In this document: positions 17,820-26,262 of the stretch, in pieces
How the letters are laid out: each line of letters begins with the position of its first letter
Position numbering within the stretch: the first letter of the stretch is position 1
Assembly (NCBI GenBank): GCA_964348665.1
Contig: CAYGDP010000008.1
Coordinates: 1 to 64,000 of the forward strand
Direction: 5' to 3'
Source: CAYGDP01 sp964348665
GTDB taxonomy: Bacteria; Verrucomicrobiota; Verrucomicrobiia; Palsa-1439; CAYGDP01
DNA length: 64,000 nt
Translations under genes and position numbers: made by a program
The notes under the pieces: generated by a model
The model's input: only the letters and a program-made list of their open reading frames with translations
What the model was told of the DNA's origin: nothing
Databases searched by the model: none

Positions 17820-17847
17820 GTCTTGCCAGCCGACTTTAGGATTCGCC

Positions 17848-19005
17848 TCACTGTGCTCGCTTCACTTCGACGGCATAGACGTGTGCTGCGCCGTGCATGT
17901 TGGATTGGAAAACGATCCATTTCCCGTCGGGCGAGAAGGCGACGTTCGGTTCGAGATTATAGTTGTGCTTGCTCAAATCCACGAGTCGTTCTGCTTCCAG
18001 CGCGCCGTTTTTCGGGGTGAAAAGATAAATCCACTGGCCGTTTCCCGGCGCGGCGACGCTTCGCGGACCGCCGCCGTCCCCCGCGAAAAGAGTTCCGTCC
18101 GGCGACACGTTGTAATGCACCGACCAATGTTCACGCGCCACTTTATATTTGATCGTCTCGCCCGTGGCGAGCACGTGACCCGCCAGCCAGAATTCCTTGC
18201 CTCTCGGCGTTTGCAAGTCGTACCAGATCATCTTCCCGTCGGGACTGAAAAATTCGTGCCCCGCAATTTCCATGTCCATTGTGCGAGTGTGGATTTTCTT
18301 CAAGTCCGTGCCGTCCGCGCGGATCGTCCAGATGCGATCAACCTTGTGCCAGGGTCCTTCGTGACAAAACATAATCCGCGTCGGGTCGGTCGGCGAGAAC
18401 TGAACGTGATTGAGCCAATCGTTCGTGGGATGAAACGTCTGCGTCTCACCGTTTTTGATATTGATGGTCAGGAGCCGCATTGCCAGGCGCGCCGCCCAAC
18501 GCTCCTCAAAATTTCTGCCTCCCGAGAATCGTTGACCGCCTTCGACATAGCAGCTCGCCAGCAGCGTTTCGTCGGCGTTGAGCGCGAACGACGAAACGCG
18601 GCGAATCTCGGAAGGGAGCTTAGCGACTTGTCGCGTCTCGCGTGTCTCGAGATGGGTGGCATAGACGACGCCATCCCGCGCATAGAATACCAGACGTGAA
18701 TTTCTGCCGACGATCGTATTGCCGGCGCGGCCCTCCACGAGTGGCTCGACCTTGCGTGTCGCGAAATGAACAACCTCAAGCCCCCGCACTGCGCCGATGA
18801 CCAGCTTGTCCCCGGATGTCGTGAAAGCGTTCTGGTGAAAATAGAGATTTGATCCGCCCACCTCGCGCGAAAGACGGACAACCCGATGCCCGGTCGCCGA
18901 CTCGACCCACTCGGCCGGCGGCGTTTCAGCCCCATGAGCACCGACAATCATGGAACTGTACATCACACCGGCAATGGAATTTCTCGCAGCTCGATTTTTT
19001 TTCAT
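17848..19005 (-). CDS. Oligogalacturonate lyase-like protein (PL22)
   Basis: This 385-residue beta-propeller protein opens with the PL22 pattern (ATGHRVVRLSREVGGSNLYF, then HQNAFTTSGDKLVIG). The central LNHVQFSPTDPTRIMFCHEG-PWHKVDRIW block is diagnostic of oligogalacturonate lyase, and GHEFFSPDGKMIWYD follows. The C-terminal QSNMHGAAHVYAVEV stretch holds Gln and His residues where the family binds its metal. The enzyme cleaves unsaturated galacturonate oligomers from pectin (family knowledge). The N-terminus looks like a weak signal peptide, so it may be exported, unlike the cytoplasmic enterobacterial enzyme. It lies 8 bp downstream of a Gfo/Idh/MocA gene, same operon. Confidence 0.8.
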   Translation of the reverse strand: MKKNRAARNSIAGVMYSSMIVGAHGAETPPAEWVESATGHRVVRLSREVGGSNLYFHQNAFTTSGDKLVIGAVRGLEVVHFATRKVEPLVEGRAGNTIVGRNSRLVFYARDGVVYATHLETRETRQVAKLPSEIRRVSSFALNADETLLASCYVEGGQRFSGGRNFEERWAARLAMRLLTINIKNGETQTFHPTNDWLNHVQFSPTDPTRIMFCHEGPWHKVDRIWTIRADGTDLKKIHTRTMDMEIAGHEFFSPDGKMIWYDLQTPRGKEFWLAGHVLATGETIKYKVAREHWSVHYNVSPDGTLFAGDGGGPRSVAAPGNGQWIYLFTPKNGALEAERLVDLSKHNYNLEPNVAFSPDGKWIVFQSNMHGAAHVYAVEVKRAQ

Positions 19006-19013
19006 CGGGCCTT

Positions 19014-20195
19014 CTACAACATCGTCAGCGGATTCTGGCGTGTTTTGAGCGGGATTGCAACCCGCTGGCCGCCGAGGCGGTGTGATTCGAACACGGCGCA
19101 GATCATTTCAACGGTCGCGGCGCCCGCGTGCGCGTCGCACAACGGGGCGCGGTTGTCGCGAATGGCAGCAAACAAATCTCGCGCCACTAGTTTGTGCGAG
19201 CTGACTTGCGCGGCGGCATCGGCGATCGGTTCGGGTTTGCCCGCACCGGCCGAACTGATCGGCACCCAGGCGCGCGCTTTTTCATCCGGAGCGAACGGAC
19301 TGCCGGCAGCGATGTGCGCGATGGGATGTTTATCGCAACGCAGATCAATGATGCCTTTGGTCCCAATGAGTTGCAGACCGAAACCAGCCTCGGTATTGCC
19401 TGCCTTCGCGATGGAATCGAAAAAGAGCGGCACACCGCGCTCGGTCTCGAACCGCGAGTGCAATTCGTTGCCCGCGATCGGGCCGACGCCTTCCGCGCCG
19501 TCGCGCACGTCTGCGCGGGTGACGGGTCGTCCATCCTGCAGCATCGAGGCAGTGCAGGCGAGTGGTTTGCCGACAAAATAATGTGCGAGATTGAGCACGT
19601 GCGAGCCGAGCACCCATAAATCCAATGCCCCGCCCCGCGCGTCTTCCTTGCCGCGTCCACGAACTTCGAGAAGCTGACCGATGCCGCCATCGCGGACAAG
19701 TTTTTCCACGGTGGGCAGCGCCGGGTGGTAGCGGTTCCGATGGGCGAGGGCGAGTTTCGTGCCGCGTTTTTCGCAAGTGGCAATGATTTCGCCGGCTTCC
19801 GCGGGCGTCCGACAAAAGGGTTTCTCCATATAGATGCCGCGCGCGCCGGATTCGACGGCGGCCAATGCCATGTCGCGGTGCTGATCAATGTGACGCAAGG
19901 CGATAGAGACGATATCCGGTTTCGTTTCGGCCAGCATCTTGCGATAATCCTCGAAACCCGGAACACCACGGAGCCGCTCGCGCGCTTTGGCGAGTCCGGC
20001 GGGATTTGCGTCGGCAACAGCGACGACCGTTGTTTCGGGCATATTAAGCCACATGATATCGAGCGAGTGGCCGAAATCGCCGCGTCCGGTGTGACCGATG
20101 ACGGCAATGCGAAGTTTTGCCTCTTGGTCGGCCGCACGCGCGGCCACCGCGAGCGTGGAAGCCGCGGCGGAGACGATGAATTGGCGGCGGTTCAT
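19014..20195 (-). CDS. Gfo/Idh/MocA-family oxidoreductase, Tat-exported
   Basis: This 393-residue protein has a Tat-type leader (MNRRQFIVSAAASTLAVAARA) and a Rossmann fold starting LRIAVIGHTGRGDFG. The GFO/IDH catalytic block YMEKPFCRTPAEAGEI (E-K-P) is present, as is the C-terminal alpha/beta domain. Such proteins oxidise sugars or related polyols with NAD(P). PVC genomes carry many twin-arginine-exported copies. It is first in a two-gene operon with the PL22-like lyase, so a uronic-acid-related substrate is a reasonable inference. Confidence 0.85.
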   Translation of the reverse strand: MNRRQFIVSAAASTLAVAARAADQEAKLRIAVIGHTGRGDFGHSLDIMWLNMPETTVVAVADANPAGLAKARERLRGVPGFEDYRKMLAETKPDIVSIALRHIDQHRDMALAAVESGARGIYMEKPFCRTPAEAGEIIATCEKRGTKLALAHRNRYHPALPTVEKLVRDGGIGQLLEVRGRGKEDARGGALDLWVLGSHVLNLAHYFVGKPLACTASMLQDGRPVTRADVRDGAEGVGPIAGNELHSRFETERGVPLFFDSIAKAGNTEAGFGLQLIGTKGIIDLRCDKHPIAHIAAGSPFAPDEKARAWVPISSAGAGKPEPIADAAAQVSSHKLVARDLFAAIRDNRAPLCDAHAGAATVEMICAVFESHRLGGQRVAIPLKTRQNPLTML

Positions 20196-20289
20196 GGGAG
20201 TGGTAGCCTCTAGAAATCTTACGCTACGGTAATGCTAACGACGCGGCAATCAACGGTCAATGCGATTTCCCGGCTCCAGCCAGCCCGAG

Positions 20290-20318
20290 TTGCCAACTCG
20301 CGCGTGTTGGCCTATTGT
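20290..20318 (+). promoter_or_regulatory. Promoter of the pseudopilin-like gene
   Basis: TTGCCA (20290-20295), a 17-bp spacer and TATTGT (20313-20318) match sigma-70 elements at ideal spacing. The ATG lies 11 bases after the -10 with no Shine-Dalgarno, implying a very short or absent leader. Confidence 0.5.
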
Positions 20319-20329
20319 TACGCAATCCG

Positions 20330-20746
20330 ATGGAAACAGAAGTCAAACGTGGCGGATTATCGAAGCTGAAGATCGGCGTAACGCTCTTGGTGATGACCAT
20401 TTTGTTAGTTGCTTTCAGCTATCCATTCTGGAAATCGCGGGGCCGTAGTAATTGTAGCGGACCGGGCCAAACCACCCTCAACGGCGCGCGGCAATTGGAT
20501 GCGGCGATTGACCAGTGGTCAATCGAGTATGGCGTGGACGAAGGCGTTCCCATTGACCTCAAAGGGATCGCAGCATACGTCAAACCGGGCAGTTCGTTTG
20601 AAGCCGCGTTGGTCGAAGGCATCGCCCCGACCGACGCACATGACAACCCGTATGTTTTCGGTGTCACCGGTCCGAACCAGATAAAAATTCATCCAAAGAC
20701 TCACAAAAAACTGGAAGGGGTGGTAACGGATTGGTTCGATTTTTGA
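20330..20746 (+). CDS. Small membrane-anchored pseudopilin-like protein
   Basis: From ATG 20330 this encodes 138 residues: one N-terminal membrane helix (KIGVTLLVMTILLVAFSYPF), then a small soluble domain. ARQLDAAIDQWSIEYG resembles the helix of the verrucomicrobial type II secretion/pseudopilin family (usually LRQIDAAKQQWALE). The C-terminus, DAHDNPYVFGVTGPNQIKIHP, matches the short beta part of that family. The prepilin peptidase site (G followed by F-T-L-x-E) is absent, so it is probably a fixed periplasmic protein rather than a processed pilin. It is a single gene. Function unknown. Confidence 0.6.
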   Translation: METEVKRGGLSKLKIGVTLLVMTILLVAFSYPFWKSRGRSNCSGPGQTTLNGARQLDAAIDQWSIEYGVDEGVPIDLKGIAAYVKPGSSFEAALVEGIAPTDAHDNPYVFGVTGPNQIKIHPKTHKKLEGVVTDWFDF

Positions 20747-20794
20747 TGGAACTGCATTCCTGTTTTTCTTGTGGCATGCAGTAGCGTGCCCTAC

Positions 20795-20823
20795 TTGCGC
20801 CACAAACCGCTACCGACTACATT
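20795..20823 (+). promoter_or_regulatory. Promoter of the rhomboid gene, leaderless layout
   Basis: TTGCGC (20795-20800), 17-bp spacer, TACATT (20818-20823). The ATG at 20833 is nine bases after the -10, with no ribosome binding site. Confidence 0.45.
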
Positions 20824-20832
20824 CTCCCCGCG

Positions 20833-21516
20833 ATGATTCCCTTGCGCGACGCAAATCCGACGCGGACGTTTCCGTTCGTGACGATCCTGCTGATTCTTCT
20901 CAACGCCGTGGCTTTCCTTTACGAGTTGATGCTGGGTGCGGCGGATGATCTAAAGCCGTTCATTGAAGGACACGCGCTCGTGGCGGCGCGGTTTCTGGCC
21001 GAGCGCGACGCGGTGCAATGGTGGACGGTGATTACCTCGATGTTTTTGCATGGTGGCTGGATGCATTTGATTGGCAACATGCTCTATCTGTGGGTGTTCG
21101 GAAACAACATTGAAGATCGGATCGGCCACATCGGGTTTGTCTACTTTTACTTGCTTAGTGGCGTGGGCGCGGCAGGCGCGCAAGTTTGGATTAATCCGGA
21201 ATCGAGCGTGCCGATGCTGGGAGCCAGTGGCGCGGTGAGCGGTGTGCTGGGAGCCTATTTGGTGCTCTATCCACGGGCGCGAGTCTTGACGTTGATCCCT
21301 GCATTCTTTCTTTGGCTGGTGGAAATCCGGGCGTTTTGGTTTTTGCTCTTTTGGATCCTGTTGCAAGTGCTCAACGGGTTGCCGTCGTTATTGTTCGCGT
21401 CAACGCGTCCAGTCGGCGGCGGCGTGGCGTGGTGGGCGCACATCGGGGGATTCGTGGCGGGCTTGATTCTACTCCCGATTTTTTGCCTGTTGCATCGGCC
21501 GAAACGGCAAAGATGA
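20833..21516 (+). CDS. Rhomboid-family intramembrane serine protease
   Basis: This 227-residue polytopic protein has the catalytic dyad of rhomboids: Ser132 in GASGAVSG and His203 in WAHIGGFVAG. The HGGWMHLIGNMLYLWVFGNNIED block provides the family's H-x-x-x-N, and FYLLSG is the TM3 motif. Rhomboids cut single-pass membrane proteins within the bilayer. The length and six predicted helices are those of the basic bacterial type. Neighbours give no hint of its substrate. Confidence 0.92.
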   Translation: MIPLRDANPTRTFPFVTILLILLNAVAFLYELMLGAADDLKPFIEGHALVAARFLAERDAVQWWTVITSMFLHGGWMHLIGNMLYLWVFGNNIEDRIGHIGFVYFYLLSGVGAAGAQVWINPESSVPMLGASGAVSGVLGAYLVLYPRARVLTLIPAFFLWLVEIRAFWFLLFWILLQVLNGLPSLLFASTRPVGGGVAWWAHIGGFVAGLILLPIFCLLHRPKRQR

Positions 21517-21588
21517 CCCGATTGAACTTCGATCGATGCAATCGAAAAGCTGGATTCCGCGGTAACTTCGTGTATTCTCGCGCGCACG

Positions 21589-23898
21589 ATGACTACCGAA
21601 GCGAGAATTACACCTGAAATCGTCGCCAAACATGGCGTCACCCAGGAGGAATTTGAGCGCATCAAACGTATCCNNNNNNNNNNTTTCTCGGTGATGTGGA
21701 GTGAGCATTGCAGTTACAAGAACTCGAAGCCTGAACTTAAAAAATTCCCGCGCACCGCGCCCTTCATTCTCGTCGGTGCCGGCGAAGAAAACGCGGGCAT
21801 CGTGGATATCGGCGACGGCTGGGCGCTGGCTTTTAAGATCGAGTCGCACAATCATCCTAGTGCGGTCGAACCATTCCAGGGCGCGGCCACGGGCGTCGGC
21901 GGCATCATCCGCGATATCTTCACGATGGGAGCGCGGCCGATTTTCGGGTTCAACTCACTCCGGTTCGGGCCGATCGAGGGTGATTCGCCGCAGGCGGCGC
22001 GCAACCGCCAGCTTTTTGCCGGTGTCATTGCGGGCATTGCGCACTACGGGAATTGCATCGGATTGCCGACCGTGGGCGGCGAGGTTTATTTCGACGAAAG
22101 TTATAACGGCAATCCACTCGTAAACGCCCTCTGTGCCGGCATCCTGCGCCACGACCAAATCAAACGGGGCAAGGCTGTCGGCATCGGCAACCCCGTCATC
22201 TATGTCGGCGCGGCCACGGGACGCGACGGTTTGGCGGGTGCGGCGTTCGCGTCGCGCGAACTGACCGAGGAATCGCAAGCCGACCGCCCCGCTGTCCAGG
22301 TCGGCGATCCGTTCATGGAAAAACTTCTGCTCGAAGCCTGTCTCGAAGTGATGCGCAAGAACGGGCTTGTCGTTGGCATCCAAGATATGGGCGCAGCGGG
22401 CCTCACCTGTTCAACCTGTGAAACGGCCAGCCGCGGCGGCAGTGGAATCGAAATAGATCTTGCGCTTGTCCCGAAACGCGAGACAGGCATGACGCCCTAC
22501 GAGATTATGCTAAGCGAATCCCAGGAGCGTATGTTGCTCATCGCGCAAAAAGGACGCGAAGCCGAAGTCGAAGCCATCTTCAATAAATGGGATTTGCACG
22601 GCGTCACCGTCGGTCGCGTCACTTCCGACGGCATCATGCGCGTCAAAGATAATGGCAAGACCGTGGCCGAAATTCCACCGCGCGCTCTCGCCGATGAAGC
22701 GCCCGTGTACCATCGCGATGCGAATCAGCCTGAATGGGAAATTTCAAATCTCAAATTTCAGATTTCAAATCTTCCATCGCCTAAGAACCTTGGGGAAATT
22801 CTCCCGCAACTCCTCGCATCTCCGACCATCGCCAGCAAAAATTGGGTCTGGCGCCAATACGACCACATGGTCCAGGACGGCACGATCGTCCTGCCCGGCA
22901 GCGATGCCGCAGTCATCCGCGTGAACCTAGATCGTCCCGACCTGGGCGCACCAATCGCGAATCCCGAATCCCGAGTCCCCCATACCAAGTATCTCGCCTT
23001 CTCAACCGACTGCAATTCAACCTATTGTTACCTTGACCCGTACGAAGGCGGCAAGATTGCCGTTGCCGAAGCTGCGCGCAACCTCGTTTGCAGTGGAGCG
23101 CGTCCGCTGGCCGTCACCAATTGCCTCAACTTCGGCAATCCCATGAAGCCGGAAATTTTCTGGCAACTCCGACGCTGCGTCGAAGGCGCGTCGGAAGCCT
23201 GCACCGCCTTCGGCACACCCGTCACCGGCGGCAATGTCAGCCTCTATAACGAATCTCCCGACGGCGCCGTGAATCCCACGCCCGTCATCGGCATGCTCGG
23301 GTTGATTGACGATCCGAAGCACATAACAACGCAATGGTTCAAAGGGGAGAAGGAAGGCGATGTAATTTTGTTGTTGGGAGAAATCTGCGAGCAAACGCCA
23401 ATGCTCGGCCTTGGCGGCAGCGAATACATGAAACGCATTCACGGGAAAAAAACTGGCGCCTCCCCGCAACTCGATCTCGCAAAAGCAAAAGCATTACACG
23501 AGACCATGCTCGATGCAATCCGCGCGGGACTGGTCAAGAGCGCGCACGATTGCAGCGAAGGCGGTCTGCTCGTTGCGCTGGCCGAAAGCTGCATCAGCGC
23601 CCCCCCATCGCTCGGCGGGAAACCCGTCGGCGCAAGTATTCGTCTCACAGAGTTTGGTGGCAATCGAACTGACGCGCTCCTCTTCGGCGAAACCCAATCG
23701 CGCATCGTGATTACTTGTACCGAAGCAAACGTCGCAAAGATTCAAACACTCGCGGCAACAAATAAAGTCCCCTGCCTCCGCCTCGGCAACGTGGGCGGCG
23801 ATTCGCTCCGAGTCACTCTTGCCAGCGGCGAGTTGTCGTGGCGTGTCGGCGATTTGTTCGACGCGTGGTTCAATGCGATCAGTCGGATTATGGGATAA
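21589..23898 (+). CDS. purL: Phosphoribosylformylglycinamidine synthase II
   Basis: This 769-residue (as printed) small-type PurL performs the ATP-dependent FGAM synthesis step of purine synthesis. Signatures are FSVMWSEHCSYK, the metal/substrate block KIESHNHPSAVEPFQGAATGVGG-IIRDIFTMGA, GLPTVGGEVYFDESY and the second-half FSTDCNSTYCYLDPYEGGKIAVAEAARN. Ten Ns at 21674-21683 replace part of the N-terminal LGREPNFTELG-type segment; about 34 bases are expected there. Two seven-base-periodic tracts (22742-22776 and 22953-22980) lie in frame and code for residues not seen in the family's usual alignment. A -10-like TATTCT lies 10 bases before the ATG. purF follows about 80 bp downstream. Confidence 0.95.
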   Translation: MTTEARITPEIVAKHGVTQEEFERIKRIXXXXFSVMWSEHCSYKNSKPELKKFPRTAPFILVGAGEENAGIVDIGDGWALAFKIESHNHPSAVEPFQGAATGVGGIIRDIFTMGARPIFGFNSLRFGPIEGDSPQAARNRQLFAGVIAGIAHYGNCIGLPTVGGEVYFDESYNGNPLVNALCAGILRHDQIKRGKAVGIGNPVIYVGAATGRDGLAGAAFASRELTEESQADRPAVQVGDPFMEKLLLEACLEVMRKNGLVVGIQDMGAAGLTCSTCETASRGGSGIEIDLALVPKRETGMTPYEIMLSESQERMLLIAQKGREAEVEAIFNKWDLHGVTVGRVTSDGIMRVKDNGKTVAEIPPRALADEAPVYHRDANQPEWEISNLKFQISNLPSPKNLGEILPQLLASPTIASKNWVWRQYDHMVQDGTIVLPGSDAAVIRVNLDRPDLGAPIANPESRVPHTKYLAFSTDCNSTYCYLDPYEGGKIAVAEAARNLVCSGARPLAVTNCLNFGNPMKPEIFWQLRRCVEGASEACTAFGTPVTGGNVSLYNESPDGAVNPTPVIGMLGLIDDPKHITTQWFKGEKEGDVILLLGEICEQTPMLGLGGSEYMKRIHGKKTGASPQLDLAKAKALHETMLDAIRAGLVKSAHDCSEGGLLVALAESCISAPPSLGGKPVGASIRLTEFGGNRTDALLFGETQSRIVITCTEANVAKIQTLAATNKVPCLRLGNVGGDSLRVTLASGELSWRVGDLFDAWFNAISRIMG
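21674..21683. other. Assembly gap of ten Ns inside purL
   Basis: The gap interrupts codons between I-K-R-I and F-S-V-M-W-S. In PurL the interval normally holds about 12 residues (36 bases), so 34 unknown bases are expected instead of 10. The difference, 24, is a multiple of three, so the frame is kept. Confidence 0.95.
22742..22776. repeat. Seven-base-periodic tract inside purL (first)
   Basis: Five consecutive heptads, TTTCAAA, TCTCAAA, TTTCAGA, TTTCAAA and TCTTCCA, are read in frame as part of an N-L-K-F-Q-I-S-N-L segment in the linker between the two PurL halves. Confidence 0.8.
22953..22980. repeat. Seven-base-periodic tract inside purL (second)
   Basis: Four heptads, AATCGCG, AATCCCG, AATCCCG and AGTCCCC, are read as P-I-A-N-P-E-S-R-V-P, just before the conserved YLAFSTDCN strand. 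They lengthen a loop that is normally short. Confidence 0.8.
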
Positions 23899-23977
23899 GG
23901 TTAGACTTTCGCGCGCGTGCGTGATAGAGGTAGATGACGTAGCTGCACTTCCAACGAATAACGTGGCGAGCCTCCCA

Positions 23978-25444
23978 ATGAGCGAAGAATTCGAGCGGCC
24001 GCGGCATTACTGCGGGTTGTTTGGCGTGTATGGGCATCCGCGAGCGGCGGAGCTGACCTATTACGGCCTGTACGCGCTGCAGCATCGTGGACAGGAATCG
24101 GCAGGCATCGTAGTGGATAGCGGTAACGGGTTCGTCGAACACAAAGGGATGGGCTGGGTCGCGCAGGTGTTTAGCGAGCCTTCTCTTGCGCTGCTGAAAG
24201 GAAACATTTCCGTCGGTCACGTGCGATACTCAACCACCGGTTCGTCGCTCCTCAAAAATGCTCAACCGATCGTGGTGGATTGCTCGCGCGGCCAGATCGC
24301 CGTCGCTCACAACGGCAACCTGACCAACGCCAACTTGCTCCGGGACGAATTGGAAGCTTACGGCTCGATTTTCCAAAGCACGGTGGATAGCGAGGTCATC
24401 GTCCATCTCCTTGCCCAGCCGCTTGGTGACAATCGCGAGCTTTCCCTCATTGACGTACTCCACAAAATTCAAGGCGCGTTCTCGTTGCTCATCATGAGCC
24501 AGGGCGAATTGATTGGCGTGCGCGATCCGCTCGGGTTTCGCCCCCTCTGCATTGGCAAACTCAAGGACGCATGGATCCTTGCCAGCGAATCATGCGCGTT
24601 GGATCAGATACAGGCCAAGTTTGTCCGGGACGTCGAGCCGGGCGAGCTAGTCATCATCAACAAAGACGGCCTGCGCTCCATCAAATACGCCCAGGAACCA
24701 CGCCACGCTTTTTGCATTTTCGAGTACGTCTACTTCGCGCGTCCCGACAGCACCATTCATGGCCAAAACGTCTATCGCGTTCGCGTCAACCTCGGCCGCC
24801 AACTCGCCCGCGAACACGGCGTCAAAGCCGATATTGTCGTGCCCGTCCCCGATAGCGGCAACGCGGCGGCGCTCGGTTTCGCCGAGGAAAGCGGCATTCC
24901 ATTCGAAATGGCCTTCGTCCGCAACCATTATACCGGTCGCACTTTTCTCCAGCCCAGCCAACTCATCCGCGATTTCGGCGTCCGCATCAAACTCAACCTC
25001 ATCAAAGAACTCGTCCGCGGCAAACGCGTTGTCGTCGTGGACGACTCCATCGTCCGCGGCACCACGGCCCGCGCGCGCGTCACCACGCTGCGCGAAGCCG
25101 GCGCCAAGGAAGTTCACATGCGAATCTCGTGTCCACCCCACAAATGGCCCTGTCACTACGGCATAGATTTTCCCACGCGGGACGAACTCCTCGCCGCCAA
25201 AAATTCGCCCGATAAAATCCGCGAATATCTTGGGTGTGACTCGCTTGGCTACCTGAGCCTCGACGGCATGATCAAAGCCACTGGCCAGCCCGCCAAAGAG
25301 TTTTGTCACGCCTGTTACACGGGCGAATATCCCGTCCCATTCGACGCCGACCTAGACAAATTCATCATCGAACGCCGCCGCACCGCCCGCCAACCCCTGT
25401 CCGAACTCGTCGAAGACGAAACGCAACAGGGGAGGTTGTTGTGA
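23978..25444 (+). CDS. purF: Amidophosphoribosyltransferase, Fe-S (Bacillus) type
   Basis: From ATG 23978 this encodes 488 residues. PurF transfers glutamine amide nitrogen to PRPP, the first step of purine synthesis. An 11-residue propeptide precedes Cys12 in CGLFGVYGH, the N-terminal nucleophile exposed by self-cleavage in this type. The glutaminase domain shows HRGQESAGI, GHVRYST and AHNGNL. The PRPP site is VVVVDDSIVRGTTARA. Cysteines in HAFCIFEY, ISCPPHKW and KEFCHACYTGEYPV fit the 4Fe-4S ligands of the Bacillus enzyme. The longer upstream frame overlaps the 3' end of purL and is rejected. Its stop overlaps the next gene's GTG. Confidence 0.95.
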   Translation: MSEEFERPRHYCGLFGVYGHPRAAELTYYGLYALQHRGQESAGIVVDSGNGFVEHKGMGWVAQVFSEPSLALLKGNISVGHVRYSTTGSSLLKNAQPIVVDCSRGQIAVAHNGNLTNANLLRDELEAYGSIFQSTVDSEVIVHLLAQPLGDNRELSLIDVLHKIQGAFSLLIMSQGELIGVRDPLGFRPLCIGKLKDAWILASESCALDQIQAKFVRDVEPGELVIINKDGLRSIKYAQEPRHAFCIFEYVYFARPDSTIHGQNVYRVRVNLGRQLAREHGVKADIVVPVPDSGNAAALGFAEESGIPFEMAFVRNHYTGRTFLQPSQLIRDFGVRIKLNLIKELVRGKRVVVVDDSIVRGTTARARVTTLREAGAKEVHMRISCPPHKWPCHYGIDFPTRDELLAAKNSPDKIREYLGCDSLGYLSLDGMIKATGQPAKEFCHACYTGEYPVPFDADLDKFIIERRRTARQPLSELVEDETQQGRLL

Positions 25445-26067
25445 AGGATAAAAACACAATTTTAACACGCTTGGTCACTGACAAGAAAAAGTTTGAATGT
25501 GAAGTTTCCGTCAAACTTGAGAAATCAATCAAGCATGGTAGAAAATCTGGATCCTATTGGTATTATCCTGTCCAGTGGGCTGAGGAGTACGGAGTTGTAA
25601 AGGTATTACTGGAGGAGATGAGCAAGGATGGTAACGAGAGCTACTATAATCCACAACCTTTAAATAAAGATGAACGGTGGCCTGATTGTGTTGTGAAAGA
25701 TCAACAGGGTAAGAGCATAGCCGTCGAAGTTACCGAGTTTGTGGACGAGCGGGTAGTAGGGCTAAACCAACGCGCTAAAAAAGATGAGGATATGTGCTAT
25801 CGCAAGTGGACAGATAAAGCCGTCGTCGCCAAGCTTACGGAAATTATCCGCAAGAAAGATACGGTTAGCCACGGCGGAAAATATGCTGGTTTTATTCTCG
25901 TCATCCATTGCGATGAGTTCGCGCTAACCTCGTGTATATTATTTCCAACCCTGGAACGAACGGTTTTTCCGCAAATGAAAAACATCCAGAAAGTCTTTCT
26001 AATTTGTTCTCACGAGCCAAAACTCGGAGGAGGCCGGCACCCATATCGAGAGCTAAGAACTGCATAA
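25441..26067 (+). CDS. PD-(D/E)XK nuclease-like protein, AT-rich, coupled to purF
   Basis: GTG 25441 overlaps the purF stop (GTGA) and has GGGGAGG about six bases upstream inside purF. It encodes 208 residues of no firmly recognised family. WPDCVVKDQQGKSIAVEVTEFVDE fits the PD-x(n)-(D/E)xK-type core (Asp in PD, then E-V-T with a conserved glutamate). It is followed by helical RKWTDKAVVAKLTEII and a strand FILVIHCDEF, a layout seen in restriction-like endonuclease folds. Base composition is visibly AT-richer than purF, with rare codons such as ATA, AGA and TTA, which suggests recent acquisition. It could be a lone defence or repair nuclease; no methylase is adjacent. Confidence 0.5.
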   Translation: MKDKNTILTRLVTDKKKFECEVSVKLEKSIKHGRKSGSYWYYPVQWAEEYGVVKVLLEEMSKDGNESYYNPQPLNKDERWPDCVVKDQQGKSIAVEVTEFVDERVVGLNQRAKKDEDMCYRKWTDKAVVAKLTEIIRKKDTVSHGGKYAGFILVIHCDEFALTSCILFPTLERTVFPQMKNIQKVFLICSHEPKLGGGRHPYRELRTA

Positions 26068-26190
26068 GAAAGTCGAAAGAGAAAAGGGGGCAGTCCGTAG
26101 TTTCATAGACTCTCGTTATGAAAGACGCGTAACCCTTGGGCTAAATCGAATCGCCTGCCGCGTTTCACGCTGGCCAAAATTTTTTCTCGC

Positions 26191-26262
26191 TGTAGGCCGA
26201 CTGACCCAGTCGGCACTTCTCCCTTGGCAAAATTCATCGCCGCGTGGGGCACGCGGCCTACA
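26191..26262. repeat. TGTAGGCCG...CGGCCTACA double-hairpin element
   Basis: Perfect 9-bp inverted ends (TGTAGGCCG 26191-26199, CGGCCTACA 26254-26262) enclose two inner hairpins: CCGACT..AGTCGG (26197-26213) and GCCGCGTG/CACGCGGC (26239-26257). The layout equals that of the 68-bp cores at 17709-17776 and 48188-48256, but with different sequence. Confidence 0.8.

Noticed and set aside
17791..18699. 302-codon plus-strand open frame
   Set aside because: Antisense to the PL22 lyase, which has strong family motifs.
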